Source: Pleurocapsales cyanobacterium LEGE 10410 | Lineage (GTDB): Bacteria; Cyanobacteriota; Cyanobacteriia; Cyanobacteriales; Xenococcaceae | Direction: 5' to 3' | Length of the DNA stretch: 55,507 bases | Assembly: GCA_015207195.1 (NCBI GenBank) | Contig: JADEXJ010000020.1 | Span: 1-55,507 of the forward strand | In this document: one piece after another, positions 26,537-36,587 of the stretch | Layout: each line of letters begins with the position of its first letter | Numbering within the stretch: the stretch's first letter is position 1 | Notes under the pieces: generated by a model | Databases searched by the model: none | Told to the model about the DNA's origin: nothing | The model's input: the letters and a program-made list of their open reading frames with translations, nothing else | Program-made: the position numbers and the translations under genes

Positions 26537-28255
26537 TTGGAGTATTTAGCTAACGATTTGAAAAGCAATCATCACAATCACCAGGCAAAGCACCGAGAAG
26601 ATCGCGATCGCCTAATTAACATCTTGCTACTCCTTAGCTGGACAACTATCGGGCTGATACTCCGATTTACCAATTTAGCTCTCAAACCTGCTTCCTCAAT
26701 CGAAATTGCTACCATCGGCTATAGTTTGGGTCATGGTTTTGCTGCTATTCCTCTAAATGAAATAGTTTCCCCAGATACCCTGCTGTCTCCTCTGCATCTA
26801 GATACTTCCCTAGGCTACTCCGATGTGTACACTCGACTGATCCAAGAAAGCACTCATCCACCGTTCTATTTTTGGCTGACTCATTGGTGGCTCAAACTTT
26901 GGTTTGCCGATGGAGATTTAGTTTCCCTACAGATGGCGCGATCGCTCAGCAGTATCTTTGGCGTATTGGCTATTCCTGCAATCTTCGGTTTGGGCTGGGT
27001 TGCTTGTCGTTCCCGTTTAGTGGCACATTTTGCAGCCTTGTTGATGGCAATTTCCCCCTACGGTATTTATTTAGCTCAAGAAGCCCGTCACTACACCCTA
27101 ACTGTCTTGTGGATCATTGCTTCAGTTACCTGCTTGGTTAAGTCAATTCAATTAATCCAGCAAAAAAATTCTCCTCCACGGTGGTTAAGCTTAGTTTGGA
27201 TTTTAATTAATGCTTTGGGTGTTGCTACCCATTATTTCATGGCGATCGCTTTGGGCGCGGAAGCGATCGCCATCATCGTCGTCTGGTTGTTTAAGCATCG
27301 TCAACTTGGTTTCAACTACTGGCGCGGTTTATTCTTAGCTGGCTGTGGTACTTTTGCTAGCTGTCTGGTTTGGTTGCCTCTAGCCAGAGGAATTTCTAAT
27401 AACGAACTAACCAGCTGGATTCAAACCAGTTTTGCTTTGAATGATATCTGGCAACCGCCTTTGCTTCTAATAGCTTGGATACAAACAATGGTAATGTTGT
27501 TACCTGTAGAACGAGTGGCGACGGCGATCGCGATTATTTCCGTATTGACCATAGAAATAATTGTAATTTGGGCAATACCTAAATTAGTTAAAGGCTGGCG
27601 TTGGCAAATTAATAGTTCGGCAGACAATCTAGCAATACTTACTATAGCTAGTTACCTCATCGGCTCAGTCTTGCTTTTCCTGTTGATTATCTATGGATTG
27701 GGACGCAATCTGTCTTTGGCTGCTCGCTATCATTTCGTGTATTTTCCTGCCTTAATTCTGCTGATAGCGGTGGCGTTGGCTAACTGCTGGCGTTCTCAGC
27801 TAAATAGACGGGTAGTGGTGGTACTACTCAGTATGGGTTTGTTGGGTTCTTTGACCGTAATTAACAACTATGGATTTAACAAATCGAGACAATCCGATCG
27901 CTTGGCAGCCTTAATTCAAACAACTTCAAGCAACCCTCTGATAATAATGAGTCATAAGACCCATTCAGAAACCAGAGAGCTAATCAGTTTAGCCTATTCA
28001 TTTCACCGTCTCAATGTCTCAAACAATCCACAGTCAGCTACACCACAATTTTTACTCAATCCCTCGTTAGTAGATGATATAGATCCAAGCTTATACAACC
28101 TCGATCGCGCTATAGCCCGAACAAAACCTTTAGACCTCTGGGCAATTAATTTAGGAATTGCCGAAAAATCCCTCAACCAAATTCGCTGCTTCAGGAATAC
28201 TGCTAGAGACTTGCCCGAAACTGGGTATCGCGATCGTCTTTACCACTGCGAATAA
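26537..28255 (+). CDS. GT39-like membrane glycosyltransferase
   Basis: 572 residues with about ten hydrophobic spans. The first periplasmic loop contains SIEIATIGYSLGHG and the conserved THPPFYFWLTHWW, as in dolichyl/undecaprenyl-phosphate-sugar mannosyl- and arabinosyltransferases (ArnT/PMT-like). It likely moves a sugar from a lipid-phosphate donor to a protein or lipid outside the membrane. The start is TTG 26537 by the open frame; the true start is uncertain because no ATG or clear ribosome site is near. Acceptor unknown. Confidence 0.85.
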   Translation: MEYLANDLKSNHHNHQAKHREDRDRLINILLLLSWTTIGLILRFTNLALKPASSIEIATIGYSLGHGFAAIPLNEIVSPDTLLSPLHLDTSLGYSDVYTRLIQESTHPPFYFWLTHWWLKLWFADGDLVSLQMARSLSSIFGVLAIPAIFGLGWVACRSRLVAHFAALLMAISPYGIYLAQEARHYTLTVLWIIASVTCLVKSIQLIQQKNSPPRWLSLVWILINALGVATHYFMAIALGAEAIAIIVVWLFKHRQLGFNYWRGLFLAGCGTFASCLVWLPLARGISNNELTSWIQTSFALNDIWQPPLLLIAWIQTMVMLLPVERVATAIAIISVLTIEIIVIWAIPKLVKGWRWQINSSADNLAILTIASYLIGSVLLFLLIIYGLGRNLSLAARYHFVYFPALILLIAVALANCWRSQLNRRVVVVLLSMGLLGSLTVINNYGFNKSRQSDRLAALIQTTSSNPLIIMSHKTHSETRELISLAYSFHRLNVSNNPQSATPQFLLNPSLVDDIDPSLYNLDRAIARTKPLDLWAINLGIAEKSLNQIRCFRNTARDLPETGYRDRLYHCE

Positions 28256-28340
28256 ACGATTTATAGTCGTTCTAATTAATTTCCGCCCCCTCTCAGTACA
28301 TGCGCCCGTCGCGAAGGACGTGGAGCTAATCCTTGACCGA

Positions 28341-28406
28341 CCCTAAAGGGTACAGTGACCCCCATTCGAGGACAAGCGCGAAGCTAATCCTTTAGGGCTT
28401 TGCATA
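28341..28406. repeat. Dispersed repeat, copy 1
   Basis: About 66 bases centred on GACCCCCATTCGAGGACAAG, followed by GCGAAGCTAATCCTTTAGGG. A copy in reverse orientation lies at 45031-45095 with about 80 percent identity by eye. Nearby TCCTTTAGG motifs recur three times. Both copies are in gaps between genes, suggesting a small dispersed element with secondary structure. Confidence 0.75.
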
Positions 28407-28541
28407 AGGGAATCCTTTAGGATAGGGCTAGTCCTTTTTATCCTGGCTTAATTTTGTTCGTAGCGATTGCCTGAATTAGAAAATTCTACTTGACATTCAA
28501 GACAATCGCTTTAGGACTAACAACCAAAGCAAGGCTCAAGT

Positions 28542-30152
28542 CTATAGTTTTACCAGGGTTGGAACAACTTCGGTTTCGATTTCTGGTGCAGCTAAAGACA
28601 CCATGGAATAGCTATGAGAGCGAACTTTGGCTTGTTGTACCAAACTAGGTACAGAGTTACGCATTCTAGCAGTCAGTTGAGTAATGCTGGAATCATAGAT
28701 CTGAGTAACTACTTTAGGATATAGACCGATACCAATAATCGGAATCAACAAACAGGCGATGATAAATACTTCTCTGGGTTCAGCATCTACCAGATTGGTA
28801 TGATCGACCAGTTCTTTATTTTCTGGACCATAAAGCATTTCTCGCAACATCGATAGCAGGTAGATTGGAGTCAAGATTACCCCAACCGCAGCCAAGAAAA
28901 CGATCGCTACCTTAAAAGCAGAGTTATAGGCATCGCTAGTAGCAAAACCGACAAACACCATTAATTCCGCTACAAAACCACTCATTCCTGGTAGTGCCAA
29001 AGAAGCAAAAGAACAGGTAGTCCACATCGCAAAGATTTTCTTCATCTTTTGTCCCACACCCCCCATCTCGTCCAGCATTAGGGTATGACTGCGATCGTAG
29101 GTAGCCCCCACCATAAAGAACAGGCTTGCGCCAATTAGACCGTGAGAAATCATTTGTAGCATTGCGCCACTGGTTCCTAAATTGGTAAAGGAAGCAATCC
29201 CAATCAGGACAAAGCCCATATGAGAGATCGAAGAATAGGCAATTTTGCGCTTGAGGTTACGTTGAGCAAAGGAAGTCAGTGCTGCATAGACAATATTAAC
29301 TACCCCCAAAATAACTAATACGGGAGCAAAAAAGGCGTGAGCATCGGGCAACATCCCCGCATTCATTCTCAATAGAGCATATCCTCCCATTTTTAAGAGA
29401 ATACCCGCCAGTAACATATGGGCAGGAGCGGTCGCTTCGCCATGAGCATCTGGCAGCCAGGTATGGAGAGGAAAAATCGGTAACTTAACACCGTAGGCAA
29501 TCAACAAGCCAGCATACAGCAATAATTGCAGATTAAAACCATATTCCTTGGCAGCGATCGCACTCATGTTAAAGGTTACGGTATCGCCATAAAATGCCAT
29601 GGTCAAGCCAGCAATTAGGATAAACAGCGACCCTCCTGCGGTATACAAAATAAACTTGGTCGCAGCATAGAGGCGTTTTTTTCCGCCCCAAATAGACAGG
29701 ATGAGATAGACAGGAACTAGCTCTAACTCCCAAACCAAGAAAAACAGCAGCATATCCTGTACGGCAAACACGGCAATCTGTCCGCCATACATCGCTAACA
29801 TCAAGAAGTAAAACAGCTTGGGTTTATAGGTAACAGGCCAAGCTGCCATCATTGCTAGAGTAGTAATAAAGCCAGTCAGCAAAATCAACGGCATTGATAG
29901 CCCATCAGCACCAACAGACCAGTTGAGATCCAGCTGAGGTATCCAACCGTAAGTTTCAACTAACTGTAGGTCGGGATTGCTAAAGTCATAGTCTTGGTAA
30001 AAACCATAGACCAACACCGCAAAATCGATCAAGCCCACAATTAGGGCATACCAACGCACGGTTTTGCCATCCTTATCAGGAATGAGGGGCAAAAACAAAG
30101 AAGCAATAATGGGAAATAAAATAGACGTAGTTAACCAAGGAAAGTGCGTCAT
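28542..30152 (-). CDS. ndhD: NAD(P)H-quinone oxidoreductase subunit 4 (NdhD)
   Basis: About 536 residues from ATG 30152; a TTG at 30167 would add five. Fourteen or so membrane spans include [18 protein letters not shown] and [17 protein letters not shown], the proton-channel hallmarks of the NuoM/NdhD family. It is a proton-pumping subunit of NDH-1 in the thylakoid membrane, used in respiration and cyclic electron flow. NdhD1/NdhD2 type is likely because no CO2-uptake gene (ndhF3, cupA) is adjacent. It is not in an operon. Confidence 0.96.
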   Translation of the reverse strand: MTHFPWLTTSILFPIIASLFLPLIPDKDGKTVRWYALIVGLIDFAVLVYGFYQDYDFSNPDLQLVETYGWIPQLDLNWSVGADGLSMPLILLTGFITTLAMMAAWPVTYKPKLFYFLMLAMYGGQIAVFAVQDMLLFFLVWELELVPVYLILSIWGGKKRLYAATKFILYTAGGSLFILIAGLTMAFYGDTVTFNMSAIAAKEYGFNLQLLLYAGLLIAYGVKLPIFPLHTWLPDAHGEATAPAHMLLAGILLKMGGYALLRMNAGMLPDAHAFFAPVLVILGVVNIVYAALTSFAQRNLKRKIAYSSISHMGFVLIGIASFTNLGTSGAMLQMISHGLIGASLFFMVGATYDRSHTLMLDEMGGVGQKMKKIFAMWTTCSFASLALPGMSGFVAELMVFVGFATSDAYNSAFKVAIVFLAAVGVILTPIYLLSMLREMLYGPENKELVDHTNLVDAEPREVFIIACLLIPIIGIGLYPKVVTQIYDSSITQLTARMRNSVPSLVQQAKVRSHSYSMVSLAAPEIETEVVPTLVKL

Positions 30153-30305
30153 ATTATTGAACAGCAAAAATTGTATGGGATAGTTTTACTTAGGTTCTTC
30201 TCTTCTTTATATGTTCGAGGGTATTTAAGTAAACCCTAGGCATTCTTAACAAATTGTTTAGAGGTGTGATTTTTGCGGGAAAATTGCTTTGCTTGTCTAT
30301 AATAC

Positions 30306-31163
30306 TTAACTTATGGTTAGGTATTCACCGCGAATCAAGCGGATTTGCGCTAGGGTAAACACGATGGGGATAACTCGACTGTAGTTAGTGGCGATCGCTT
30401 TCCAGCCGAGATCGGCTACAAAATAGCCCCAGACAATCGGTCCAAGTAGACCAAAAACACCTCTGGTTGCCCCATAACGAGCAGCATTAACCGCCATTCC
30501 TTTTTTTGCTGTCTGGAGTGCTAATTGATTGCTCAAACCCGTTACTGCCGTTGCTCCACCTCTAATTATTGCAGATTTGGCTGCCTGATAAGTAGCAAAA
30601 TGAATTGCGAACTGCTTGGCAATGTGCTTTAGTAGCCAAGATTTAAGAATAGTACTAACTGCTACCACTCCACCGCCTTTGAGCAGGGTTTTTAGGGGAT
30701 TATGCTGCAACTGTACGGGCAAGGGTTCGGGAGGATGAGCCGTAAGCAAAGCGTCACCAATTTGAGTTTGTAGCGAATTTCGTTCTTGAGGTGGCAGCCT
30801 ATCCCAGGCTTTACTCACTAAATGCAAGAAAATGTCTGCTTCAATATCGGTAGCGGTCATATTTACTGAGTAGGGAATCTTGAGGTAATGACAAACTTTG
30901 ATTAATATTTCTCGATAAGAAATCTCTTGCGTACGTCCTCGTAATACGGTCATGCCATCTGATGCTAGGTAACGAAATCTGCACTCCAAGGAATCGAGCC
31001 ACACATCCCAATCCTGGCTTTGTACATATATTGGCTCTGGCGTTTGCCAATAATCTAAAGGATTAAAGCGACGATGAAATAATATTTGCGTAATCTGCTG
31101 TAATTCTTCTTCAGTGGCTAAAGCTAATCCTGCTCTCAGTTCATCCAATGTCGTCCCCTCCAC
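30306..31163 (-). CDS. YaaW-family protein
   Basis: 285 residues. It matches YaaW-type proteins in three places: an N-terminal helix DELRAGLALATEEELQQI, a middle YREILIKVCHYLKI followed by ADIFLHLVSKAWDRLP, and a hydrophobic glycine-rich C terminus (GLLGPIVWGYFVADLGWKAI) ending IPIVFTLAQIRLIR. It may associate with membranes through its C-terminal helices. Function is unknown in all organisms as far as I know. It is 177 bases downstream of the Ser/Thr kinase gene on the same strand, and could be linked to it. Confidence 0.7.
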   Translation of the reverse strand: MEGTTLDELRAGLALATEEELQQITQILFHRRFNPLDYWQTPEPIYVQSQDWDVWLDSLECRFRYLASDGMTVLRGRTQEISYREILIKVCHYLKIPYSVNMTATDIEADIFLHLVSKAWDRLPPQERNSLQTQIGDALLTAHPPEPLPVQLQHNPLKTLLKGGGVVAVSTILKSWLLKHIAKQFAIHFATYQAAKSAIIRGGATAVTGLSNQLALQTAKKGMAVNAARYGATRGVFGLLGPIVWGYFVADLGWKAIATNYSRVIPIVFTLAQIRLIRGEYLTIS

Positions 31164-31340
31164 AACATCGCTGTTTGATCGGGCTGTTTTGTCCCTATCT
31201 TCTCCTCTAGGATTATAGCGGAGAGTTTGAGATGAGACACAATTTTAGTCAGTTGGTGGTTAGTCGTTAGTCAGTTAGTGGTTAGTCGTTGCTGCTTCAC
31301 TAATCGCCAAGTCTACCTATCATGGGGTATCCACAATATA

Positions 31341-32630
31341 TTAGATTAATTTCAGACCTAAGGTAACTCCCAGAGCGATCGCGCCGAACCAAAAACCTGC
31401 TTTAAATTTAAATCTTTGCCAATAGGGAATTTGCCACCAAAAATAAGAAAAGACAAAAATTTCAGCTACGGCAATCGCACCACAGATGCCTACCGCTTCT
31501 CCCTGTCCCCAGATCAAACCACCAGCACATACTAATAAGCTAGGAACAATTAATGCCAAAATTATTCCCTGTAATCTGGCTTGAGCTTCGGATCTGGCAA
31601 TTTCTGCTGCTCCTAGTTGAGTTACGCTAATAACTATCGCAGCCAAAATGGCGATCGCTATATTGATTGGGGTTAACTCAAGATGGCGCATCACCCTGCT
31701 GATTCCCCAGACGGCTACGGTACTTAAGCCAGAAATAGCGAGCGTTCCCGTTAAGGTTTGAGTAGCGATGGAATTTAATTTTTTTAATCCCTCAGTCTTT
31801 GGCTTGGATATGCTGGGTAATTCAGGAGTCAAATCAAGTTCAATTAAAGCATTTTTAGCAGCTACAGCATCGGGGAAACGTTGACTGACTTTAGCAGCTA
31901 CCATCTTTTCTAACCAGCTGACAAACGGTCGATCTAACTGGGACAACAGAGGTTCTAGGGCTAGCTGATAGGGATTGTCTGCTGATGCTGAAGCGTAAAT
32001 TTCTGTAATGTTTTTGTGAGTCAACAGGCAGACGAGGGTAATTCCCAAACTGTATATATCCGAAGCTGTAGTGGGCTTGATGATCTGTTCTGGTGCCATA
32101 AAACCAGGAGTTCCTTTAAAAACGCTGCTGCCCGATACTTCCTGGCTACCAAAAGTAGCAAATCCAAAATCTATGAGGTAAACATTTAAAGATTCATCCA
32201 GCAAAATATTCTCTGGTTTGAGGTCGCGGTGTAATATGGGGGGCTGTTGCTGTTGTAAATAAACTAGGATGTCTAAGATCTTTCTGGCAATTTGTTTGAC
32301 CTCTAATGGGGATAGCTGCCGAAAATTATTGAGATTTTGCGCAGAGACATATTCTTGAATTAAACAAAAGCCATCTTGGGTTTCTATGCTAGATAAATAC
32401 TTGGGAATACTAGTATGTTCTAGCCTTTGTAATACTTTTATTTCTTGTTCATAAGCCTTGTATCCAGACCAGTTAGAACCAGCAGAAGCAAAACAAAATT
32501 GTTTGATAACTACAGTTTTTTGGGTATCTAAAGTAATTCCTTTCCAGGTGATTCTTCCTCCTTGTCGGTTGCGCCCCAATTCTGCATCAATTTTATATCC
32601 GTAGTCAGTTAAATCGGGATAAACGCTCAT
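31341..32630 (-). CDS. Membrane Ser/Thr protein kinase
   Basis: 429 residues. The N-terminal kinase domain (about 1-270) has the ATP lysine Lys43 (VVIKQF), HRDLKPEN (134-141), DFG (154-156) and APEQ. The glycine loop is weak (GRNRQGG). C-terminal to it, about 310-429, are four or five hydrophobic spans (NIAIAILAAIVISVTQLG, IILALIVPSLLVCAGGL). This gives an inverted layout: kinase in the cytosol, C-terminal membrane bundle. It likely phosphorylates proteins in response to membrane or stress cues. A related, broken paralog is at 54372-55149. Confidence 0.92.
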   Translation of the reverse strand: MSVYPDLTDYGYKIDAELGRNRQGGRITWKGITLDTQKTVVIKQFCFASAGSNWSGYKAYEQEIKVLQRLEHTSIPKYLSSIETQDGFCLIQEYVSAQNLNNFRQLSPLEVKQIARKILDILVYLQQQQPPILHRDLKPENILLDESLNVYLIDFGFATFGSQEVSGSSVFKGTPGFMAPEQIIKPTTASDIYSLGITLVCLLTHKNITEIYASASADNPYQLALEPLLSQLDRPFVSWLEKMVAAKVSQRFPDAVAAKNALIELDLTPELPSISKPKTEGLKKLNSIATQTLTGTLAISGLSTVAVWGISRVMRHLELTPINIAIAILAAIVISVTQLGAAEIARSEAQARLQGIILALIVPSLLVCAGGLIWGQGEAVGICGAIAVAEIFVFSYFWWQIPYWQRFKFKAGFWFGAIALGVTLGLKLI

Positions 32631-33042
32631 TTTGCCTGATATTGCTAATATTTATTACTAAAAGTTTTGCTCGGCTTCTAACCTTATTATTGACTGTTGT
32701 TGGATACAATTGTTGGATCTAAATTCTCCCAGCTGTATTTAAAGCGTAAATAACTAACTTATTGAATTGTGGAAAATACAACTGTTAGCTACAGGCTTCA
32801 TATAAAACATACATTTTTCATGTTTTTTTGAAGGTTTAATAATAGCTCTTATTTTTTATTCTGTTTATATTATAATGTAAATATATTATATAAAAATTTG
32901 ATAATATTAATCGCGCCAAATAATTTTAATCATTCTATTTAAACCCAAAATAACCTAAAGTTCAGTTTGAACTTATGAGTATTACTAATATGAATAAAAG
33001 TCAGCGCATTTGACAGCCAAAGTTGACTGAAAAATATATATA
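32631..33042. other. 412-bp AT-rich intergenic region
   Basis: Divergent promoter region between the kinase and the response regulator. It is very AT-rich from about 32810 to 32960 with runs like TATATTATA. No gene or structured RNA is recognisable. There is no strong ribosome site right before ATG 33043. Confidence 0.5.
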
Positions 33043-33522
33043 ATGCCAGCTAAAAGTATATTATTGGTAGAAGATAACCCTGACGATCGCGAGTTGATGA
33101 CATTAGCCTTTGTTCAGCAAGAATTCACCTACAATTTAATCATAGTCTCTGATGGACTTGAAGCGTTAGATTATCTGTTTGGGATAATTCCTGATGATGA
33201 GGATTCAGATGACCCTTATGGCGATCGCGATTTAACCTCGATGCCAGCATTGATTATGCTGGATCTAAATTTGCCTAGAGTAAATGGAATTGAAATTTTA
33301 CGGCAGATCCGCGCCGATCCTCGAACCAGATTAATCCCTGTTGTAATAATTAGCTCTTCAGATGAGCCACAAGACCTCATAGACAGTTATATTAATGGTT
33401 GCAATAGTTATGTTAGAAAACCGATAGACTTTACACAACTACAAAATTTTGTTAGAGAAGTAAGTAGCTATTGGTTGACTGTTAATCAGCTGCCCCCTGT
33501 TTTTGGAGTTTTAAATGAGTAA
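33043..33522 (+). CDS. Rcp1-like single-domain response regulator
   Basis: 159 residues, one receiver domain. VEDNPDD (10-16), the phosphorylated Asp74 in IMLDLNLPRVNG, the switch Ser in IISSSD and VRKP complete the fold. An acidic insert (DDEDSDDPYGDRD, about 51-63) follows helix 2, as in Rcp1 and related bacteriophytochrome partners. Rcp1 receives phosphate from phytochrome Cph1-type kinases. No histidine kinase is next to it, so the partner is elsewhere. It overlaps the next gene by 8 bases, so the pair is translationally coupled. Confidence 0.93.
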   Translation: MPAKSILLVEDNPDDRELMTLAFVQQEFTYNLIIVSDGLEALDYLFGIIPDDEDSDDPYGDRDLTSMPALIMLDLNLPRVNGIEILRQIRADPRTRLIPVVIISSSDEPQDLIDSYINGCNSYVRKPIDFTQLQNFVREVSSYWLTVNQLPPVFGVLNE

Positions 33523-35263
33523 ACTTCTACGAGTCTTGATTATTGAAGATTCAGAAGATGATGCCCAACTGCTAGCCATCGAGCTAGAACGTGGCGGTTA
33601 CGACATAATTCACCAGAGAGTCGATACCAAGGCGGATATGCAAACTGCGCTGAAAAAACCTCAATCCTGGGATATTGTATTAGCGGATTATTCGATGCCT
33701 CGGTTTAGCGCGATCGCTGCTTTAGAACTCCTTAAAGAACGGCAGCTAGACCTACCCTTTGTAGTTGTGTCGGGTAAAATTGGCGAAGATACCGCCATAG
33801 CAGCGATGAAAGCGGGAGCTCATGACTATTTAGACAAAAATAAGCTATCTCGTTTGATTCCCGCAGTAGAAAGAGAGCTGAGAGAAGCAATCCTCAGAGA
33901 AGAATATCGTGCTGCTCAAAAAAGATTGAGATACCTAGCTTTTTACGATAAGCTAACCAACCTGCCCAACAAAGCTCTGTTTCTAGAGCATATAAGTCGC
34001 GAAATAGCTCGTCAACCAGAGGTTCGAGGCTACACCATTCGAGATCCCAAGCAGCAGCAATCTGGTTCCTTTGCAGTTATGCTTATCAGTATCGATCGCT
34101 TTCGCAATATCAAACACAGTTTGGGATATTTGGTTAGCAAAAAGTTTTCCATCGCCGTAGCCCGTCGTTTAGAGCAACGCTTAGGTAATGATAGTTCTGA
34201 TGTTGTGGCTAGAATCAGCGAAGATGAGTTTGCCATATTAATCACAGCTTTTCCTGATTTTCAAGCTGTTTTCGACCGAGCAGAAGATCTCTATCATCAG
34301 CTAATTAAACCCTTTGAGGTTAATGGTATTACAGTCTGTTCTACAGTCAGCATTGGTATTGCCTTGAATCAACCTGATAATCAAGAACCAGAAAAATTGT
34401 TGCAGTGGGCGGATACCGCCATGCAGTATGCTAAGGCAAATTTTGCTAAAACGGCAGTTTTGTTTGATAAGAAAATGCAGAGCCAAGCTGTCGAAAAAAT
34501 GCGTTTGGAAAACGATCTGCAATGGGCGATTAATAATCAACAGCTATATCTAAATTACCAGCCCATAGTTTCCCTGACTACGGGAAAAATTACTGGTCTA
34601 GAAGCTTTGGTACGATGGAAACATAATGCTTTAGGATCAATTTCCCCAAACAAGTTTATTCCTCTGTGTGAAGAAACTGGTCAAATTGTTGCTCTCGGTC
34701 AGTGGGTGCTAGAAGAAGCCTGTAGCCAGCTAGTGGATTGGCAAAAATCTTTGGTCAATAAGAAGCAATCCTTAACAGTAAGCATCAATTTATCACGAAT
34801 CCAAATTTATCATCCCGAACTAATTCCTAAAATTGACCGTCTCTTAAAGTCACTAAATTTATCAGGTAAAAATCTCAAACTGGAAATCACCGAGAGTACG
34901 CTGATGGAGAATACTTCAGCAGTGACCAAAGTTTTGCATCAGCTAAAGGAGCGCGAGATTCAACTATGTTTGGATGACTTTGGAACTGGTTATTCTTCCT
35001 TAAGTTATTTACGCTATTTGCCAGTAGATATAGTCAAAATAGACCGTTCTTTTATTGGTCCTGAAATAAACAATACCAATTACGATATTATTAAAGCGAT
35101 CGTCGATTTAGCTCATAGTTTGGGTTTAGATGTTATAGCAGAGGGGATTGAAACAGAAGCCCAATTAGAAATCTTACGTAGTTTGGGCTGCGAATATGGA
35201 CAAGGATATCTTTTTGCTTACCCTCTTAATAGTGATGATGTTTTAAACTTGATACAGCAATAA
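33515..35263 (+). CDS. REC-GGDEF(degenerate)-EAL response regulator
   Basis: 582 residues. A receiver domain with phosphorylatable Asp58 (IVLADYSMPRFS) is followed by a GGDEF domain whose signature reads SEDEF (235-239), so cyclase activity is probably lost. An EAL domain (EAL 363-365, DDFGTGYSSLSYL, IAEGIET) appears intact and should hydrolyse c-di-GMP. The dead GGDEF may bind GTP and regulate the EAL domain. It is coupled by an 8-base overlap to the Rcp1-like regulator, suggesting both are phosphorylated in one light or environmental pathway. Confidence 0.93.
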   Translation: MSKLLRVLIIEDSEDDAQLLAIELERGGYDIIHQRVDTKADMQTALKKPQSWDIVLADYSMPRFSAIAALELLKERQLDLPFVVVSGKIGEDTAIAAMKAGAHDYLDKNKLSRLIPAVERELREAILREEYRAAQKRLRYLAFYDKLTNLPNKALFLEHISREIARQPEVRGYTIRDPKQQQSGSFAVMLISIDRFRNIKHSLGYLVSKKFSIAVARRLEQRLGNDSSDVVARISEDEFAILITAFPDFQAVFDRAEDLYHQLIKPFEVNGITVCSTVSIGIALNQPDNQEPEKLLQWADTAMQYAKANFAKTAVLFDKKMQSQAVEKMRLENDLQWAINNQQLYLNYQPIVSLTTGKITGLEALVRWKHNALGSISPNKFIPLCEETGQIVALGQWVLEEACSQLVDWQKSLVNKKQSLTVSINLSRIQIYHPELIPKIDRLLKSLNLSGKNLKLEITESTLMENTSAVTKVLHQLKEREIQLCLDDFGTGYSSLSYLRYLPVDIVKIDRSFIGPEINNTNYDIIKAIVDLAHSLGLDVIAEGIETEAQLEILRSLGCEYGQGYLFAYPLNSDDVLNLIQQ

Positions 35264-35327
35264 AAGCCAGATAGGGCAAGCCGTCAAGCGGTGTAACCTT
35301 GACTTAAAACATTATTTAATTTTCACT

Positions 35328-36194
35328 ATGTCTATTGTTGGTAGCTGGGAACACAATTTTATTAGAACCAACGGAGTTAATTTGCACTACGTTAGTCAGG
35401 GGGCAGGAAAATTAATGTTATTGCTGCATGGATTTCCTGAACTTTGGTATTCTTGGCGACATCAAATAACTGAATTTGCTCAGAATTATCATGTGGTTGC
35501 AGTGGATCTGCGAGGTTACAACGATAGCGATAAACCTCAAGAATTATCGGCATATAAGATGTCAGAATTAGTTGAGGACGTTAGAGGAATAATCAGTGGT
35601 TTAGGCTATGAAGACTGCATTTTAGTCGCCCACGACTGGGGGGGAGCGATCGCCTGGAATTTTGCCTATGCCTATCCTCGAATGGTAGAGAAGTTAGTTG
35701 TCCTCAATATTCCCCATCCCGCTAAGTTTGCCGAAGGATTACAAACCCCCCAACAGCTGCTCAAAAGCTGGTACATTTTTGCCTTTCAAATACCTTGGCT
35801 ACCAGAATTTCTGCTTCAGCTAAATGACTATCAGGCGATCGCCGATGCTTTTTCCAAGATGGCAATCAATAAATCTGCTTTCACTCCAGCGGACTTAGAT
35901 GCCTACAAAAATGCTGCTAAAAAGAGTGGTGCGCTTACCGCTATGATTAATTACTATCGCTGTGGATTTCAGTCTTTATTTGAAGGCGATCGCCCGCAGT
36001 GGGGTATGTTAGATATTCCCACTTTAACTATCTGGGGAGAAAATGATTCGGCGCTAGGAAAAGAATTAACCTATGGCACAGAAGCTTATGTCAGAGATTG
36101 GCAAATTAAATATATTCCTAACTGTAGCCATTGGGTACAACAAGAACAACCTGCTTTAGTTAACAATTACATCAAAGAGTTTTTAGACAAATAG
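35328..36194 (+). CDS. Epoxide-hydrolase-like alpha/beta hydrolase
   Basis: 288 residues. HGFPELWYSWRHQI (34-47) is the oxyanion HGXP motif, Asp103 in VAHDWGGAIAW is the nucleophile, and His268 in CSHWVQQEQP is the base. An Asp nucleophile points to epoxide hydrolase or haloalkane dehalogenase rather than esterase. HGFPELWYSWR is characteristic of epoxide hydrolases. No signal peptide, so cytosolic. It stands alone, 64 bases after the EAL gene. Substrate unknown. Confidence 0.9.
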   Translation: MSIVGSWEHNFIRTNGVNLHYVSQGAGKLMLLLHGFPELWYSWRHQITEFAQNYHVVAVDLRGYNDSDKPQELSAYKMSELVEDVRGIISGLGYEDCILVAHDWGGAIAWNFAYAYPRMVEKLVVLNIPHPAKFAEGLQTPQQLLKSWYIFAFQIPWLPEFLLQLNDYQAIADAFSKMAINKSAFTPADLDAYKNAAKKSGALTAMINYYRCGFQSLFEGDRPQWGMLDIPTLTIWGENDSALGKELTYGTEAYVRDWQIKYIPNCSHWVQQEQPALVNNYIKEFLDK

Positions 36195-36587
36195 CCTAGA
36201 GCTAAATAACGTAAGATGAAACTCAACGAACTATAGGTTAGTTTGCAGCTTTTACAAACGATCGACATCAGAAGATGAAGACCTGAACCTAGTTGATTAT
36301 TTAAGAATTTAAGACCTTAAAAATATGGTTGCTGTCGAATAGCCATTAAACTGAATGCAGCATATTTATATTAAGAGCAATTTAAGAAAAAACTTTTTTT
36401 AATTAGCAGTTTTTGTGTGAATATATCTATCTAAGGTAGTAAATTGCCGACGATGTTTTTCATTATATTTGCATCAGTAGATAACCCTGTAATTTCTGCA
36501 TAATTTATAACAACAATTGAATATATTGTTGCCAGGATAATCTAGACATCTGCCGTATTAAGAAGAATAAATTAGTATTTTGTAATC
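36195..36587. other. 393-bp intergenic region before pstC
   Basis: No gene. At 36300-36323 are three adjacent octamers TTTAAGAA, TTTAAGAC, CTTAAAAA that faintly resemble a Pho box. Known cyanobacterial Pho boxes use spaced repeats, so the match is weak. AT-rich sequence lies around 36400 and 36500. No pstS or other reader of phosphate is in the gap. Confidence 0.4.

Noticed and set aside
36300-36323. Pho box upstream of pstC
   Set aside because: Three TTTAAG-like octamers are contiguous rather than spaced, so the match is too weak to call a Pho box.
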